Shown here one piece after another: positions 61,901 to 64,000 of a stretch of 64,000 bases of DNA. The DNA lies in contig NC_088309.1 in the NCBI RefSeq assembly GCF_910592395.1, forward strand, positions 25,112,599 through 25,176,598. The letters are read 5' to 3'. This stretch comes from Lineus longissimus. Taxonomy: Eukaryota; Nemertea; Pilidiophora; Heteronemertea; Lineidae. The notes under the pieces were generated by a model. The model ran no database searches. It had not been told where the DNA came from and saw only the letters and a program-made list of their open reading frames with translations. How positions within the stretch are numbered: the stretch's first letter is position 1; each line of letters starts with the position of its first letter. A program made the position numbers and the translations under genes.

Positions 61901-63541
61901 ATAAATGTGCTTACGAATATACATGTAAGTGGATCATCAATGCCTGGCCTGACACCAAATCATTTTTGGGTCATATTTTACCTAAAACTCCGATCCTGTA
62001 GTTACAGGCAACCACCACAACGCCCATGGAGGCCAACGCTTCCCCATTATAGTCATTCCCTGATCCGTACAGGAATGAACCGCCGTGAATATATACCATC
62101 ACAGGGAATTTCTTGGATCTTCCAGTCTGAAAGAAAACAGGACATTCAGCTTCAATAATATCACCATTGTTATCACAAATTCAACTTGTCGGAATTCACA
62201 ACTTCAATACCACCATTAAATTGTTATTACAAATTCAAATTATCGGAATTTTCAACTTCGATACCACCATTGTTATTACAAATTCAACTAGTCGGAATTC
62301 ACAACTTCAATACCACCATTGTTATTACAAATGCAATTTCTTGTCGGAATTCACACCTTCAATACCACCATTGTTATTACAAATGCAATTTCTTGTCGGA
62401 ATTCACAACTTCAATACCATCATTGTTATTACAAATACAACTAGTCGGAATTCACAACTTCAATACTACCTTTGTTATTACAAATTCAACTAGTCGGAAT
62501 TCACAACTTCAATACCACCATTGTTATTACAAATGCAATTTCTTGTCGGAATTCACACCTTCAATACCACCATTGTTATTACAAATGCAATTTCTTGTCG
62601 GAATTCACAACTTCAATACCACCATTGTCATTACAAATTCAACTAGTCGGAATTCACATCTCCGGAATATTTTCAAGTGTGGTGAAGAAAGAAGAACAAT
62701 ATCGCCAAAAAGGACCAAAATAGAACTTCAAAATTACCTTATATGGAGTATAAATATTGATGTATAAACAATCTTCCTGAACATGGAGCGTTTTGCTACT
62801 CGAGCAACTCTCATTTTCTACATCACTGCACGAGACAGGCTGCGGACATTTGGGTGGCTTCTTCGTAGCATCCAGGACACCTTCCCATTCAGTTGCTGGC
62901 TCGGGGTTCTGAAAAGAGGGAGGGCGAAGTGAGTAGAAAATCAATAAAGACCTGATTCCACTTTAGCAGATTCACACATATACTTTGTAGTCATACAAGG
63001 TACTCATATCCTTGATTTAATTTGTATTGGTAACTGAAATATAGTTAATGAACATTTTGAAATGGCACGCTTACCCTGAATCTGAGATCTCCCACTGGTG
63101 GCTGGGCGTAAGGCACACCAAGGAAGGAATCGATCACCTTGAACGAACCTGCAATCACAAATCGATTATCCTATATGACGCTTCATGTTTCAGAGGCACA
63201 GCAGTGGGTGGGGAGGGGGTCTTGAACATTTTCACATCCCTGAGTAAAATATTGTAGTTTACCACAACTAGCCTCCGCTCTTTTTGACTGGAACTGTGGT
63301 AAATTTTATCAACATAACTCGATTGGAATTGGAGGAATTTCGAAGGTGCCGCTCACAGAAAAGAAATATCTGGTGATAGATATTCACGAATTCTCAAAAT
63401 AATTTGCGATGACTTACCCATGTCATAGTTAAGGGTCTTCCGCCGTCCCGTAATCCTGCCGAGATTGGTGGTTATAGTTACATCATTCTCTGTGGCTACC
63501 AAGTAGAACAAGATCAAGAGGACAGGTATGTGGAGCAGCAT
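58908..63541 (-). CDS. Transmembrane cholinesterase/carboxylesterase-like protein
   Basis: Ten exons (63541-63418, 63148-63075, 62908-62738, 62126-61982, 61693-61508, 61130-60934, 60798-60618, 60224-60055, 59730-59426, 59253-58908) splice in frame to 632 aa. A signal peptide (about 1-17) leads into the type B carboxylesterase alpha/beta-hydrolase fold ([27 protein letters not shown]). The oxyanion loop is HGGSF (137-141). The nucleophile is Ser217 in GHSAGG, where cholinesterases usually have GESAGG. The acid is Glu345 (GSTKDEW) and the base His469 ([11 protein letters not shown]), so the triad is complete, unlike most neuroligins. A membrane span (about 589-611) and a short basic cytoplasmic tail follow. 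It is probably an ecto-enzyme hydrolysing esters at the cell surface; an adhesion role is possible. Intron 3 carries a minisatellite. Confidence 0.92.
62160..62660. repeat. 49/52-bp minisatellite in esterase intron 3
   Basis: About ten tandem units are built from TCGGAATTCACAACTTCAAT, ACCACCATTGTTATTACAAA and an end that is either TTCAACTAG (49 bp) or TGCAATTTCTTG (52 bp). Both lengths alternate. The array fills most of the 611-bp intron between esterase exons 3 and 4, so plus-strand open frames here are repeat artefacts. Confidence 0.93.
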
Positions 63542-64000
63542 TCTGGTCAGAGCAACATCACTGAAAAGAGATAAGAGTAGAGCATATGGAGTATCATTCT
63601 GGTCAGAGCAACATCACTAAAAATATATCATATATTATATCATGAGGGTAGTAGGACTTATATTTATAAATAGCAGGATTATGGAGCAGAAACATATTCG
63701 AGTTTTATGAAGAAATTGGTTCCGTACTTAGCCTTCATCTTGCCCATGAAAAAAGCGACCATTTTGATATTAGCGCGCTTGAAGATAAATACAATCTTCT
63801 CTTCCCCGTGTAGAGGTTGATCATGTCAGCTCGCAGACCCGCGCGGTGCCCATCAATTTACCATGTTTGCCACCCACCTCTGGTTTATCAATCACAATCG
63901 TGCAGCTACCCGGGGTATATAGGGGTGAAAATTAGATTAGTCACTGAGGCAAATGGAATAAGATTGACTACCGGATATCCACAAACGAGTTGGGGGCGGG
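63542..64000. other. 5' flank of the esterase gene
   Basis: Immediately upstream of the esterase start is a short direct repeat: GGAGTATCATTCTGGTCAGA near 63588-63607 echoes the sequence over the start region (GCAGCATTCTGGTCAGAGCA, 63535-63554). Otherwise nothing recognisable is present; promoter or a 5' UTR exon is expected. Confidence 0.4.

Noticed and set aside
62167-62767. Plus-strand frames of 83-193 codons
   Set aside because: They are translations of the 49/52-bp minisatellite in an esterase intron.
1-64000. CRISPR arrays, bacterial operons, ribosome binding sites or integrated viral genes
   Set aside because: No direct repeat-spacer structure, no polycistronic layout and no recognisable viral proteins. 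All solid genes are spliced animal genes.

Overview
This is a eukaryotic, intron-rich, gene-dense animal sequence. Clear GT-AG introns of 100 bp to about 1 kb separate short exons. The orthologues recognised (GPATCH3, USP30, PNLDC1, NDUFA13, cyclin B) are metazoan. There are tRNA-derived SINE fragments with a shared 'TGTCCTTGAGCAA' core, and the palindrome ACATGTAC/TACATGTA is very frequent in non-coding DNA. I infer a marine invertebrate (a lophotrochozoan or a non-vertebrate deuterostome). I cannot resolve the phylum from sequence alone. All gene models were spliced by hand from frame continuity, splice consensus and remembered family motifs; UTRs are mostly undefined.

Layout. 1-12.4 kb: no recognisable gene, one near-perfect hairpin and one SINE relic. 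12.7-13.8 kb (+): a small two-exon gene for a 111-aa protein of unknown function. 14.7-17.1 kb (-): GPATCH3, head-to-head with USP30 (+, 17.4-20.6 kb) across about 335 bp. 22.7-26.5 kb (-): an 11-exon RING E3 candidate whose C-terminus reads as a UBR-box-like zinc finger; this is the most novel-looking gene here. 28.8-29.6 kb: weak exon-like signals, including a possible membrane-anchor exon. 30.1-31.8 kb (-): a single-coding-exon TRIM/RBCC protein with a TQT (LC8-type) motif in a disordered tail. 34.4-36.2 kb: a 42-bp minisatellite that is open on both strands. 37.8 kb: a tRNA-Gly(GCC). 40.2-42.0 kb (-): a class A GPCR that lacks the usual extracellular disulfide cysteines. 42.7-49.5 kb (+): PNLDC1, a piRNA 3'-trimmer-type exonuclease with a C-terminal membrane anchor. 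50.8-52.2 kb (-): NDUFA13, head-to-head with cyclin B (+, 52.6-55.8 kb). 58.9-63.5 kb (-): a transmembrane cholinesterase/carboxylesterase-like protein with an intact Ser-Glu-His triad.

The genes are ordinary, independently transcribed nuclear genes and do not form an operon or pathway. Functional themes are ubiquitin signalling (USP30, the RING-UBR protein, TRIM), mitochondria (USP30 outer-membrane deubiquitinase; NDUFA13 complex I; PNLDC1 acts at the mitochondrial surface in known systems) and cell division or germline (cyclin B, PNLDC1). Two close divergent pairs (GPATCH3/USP30, NDUFA13/CCNB) probably share promoters. Introns carry SINE fragments (GPCR, PNLDC1), a 381-bp TIR element beginning six bases after a splice site (cyclin B) and a 49/52-bp minisatellite (esterase).
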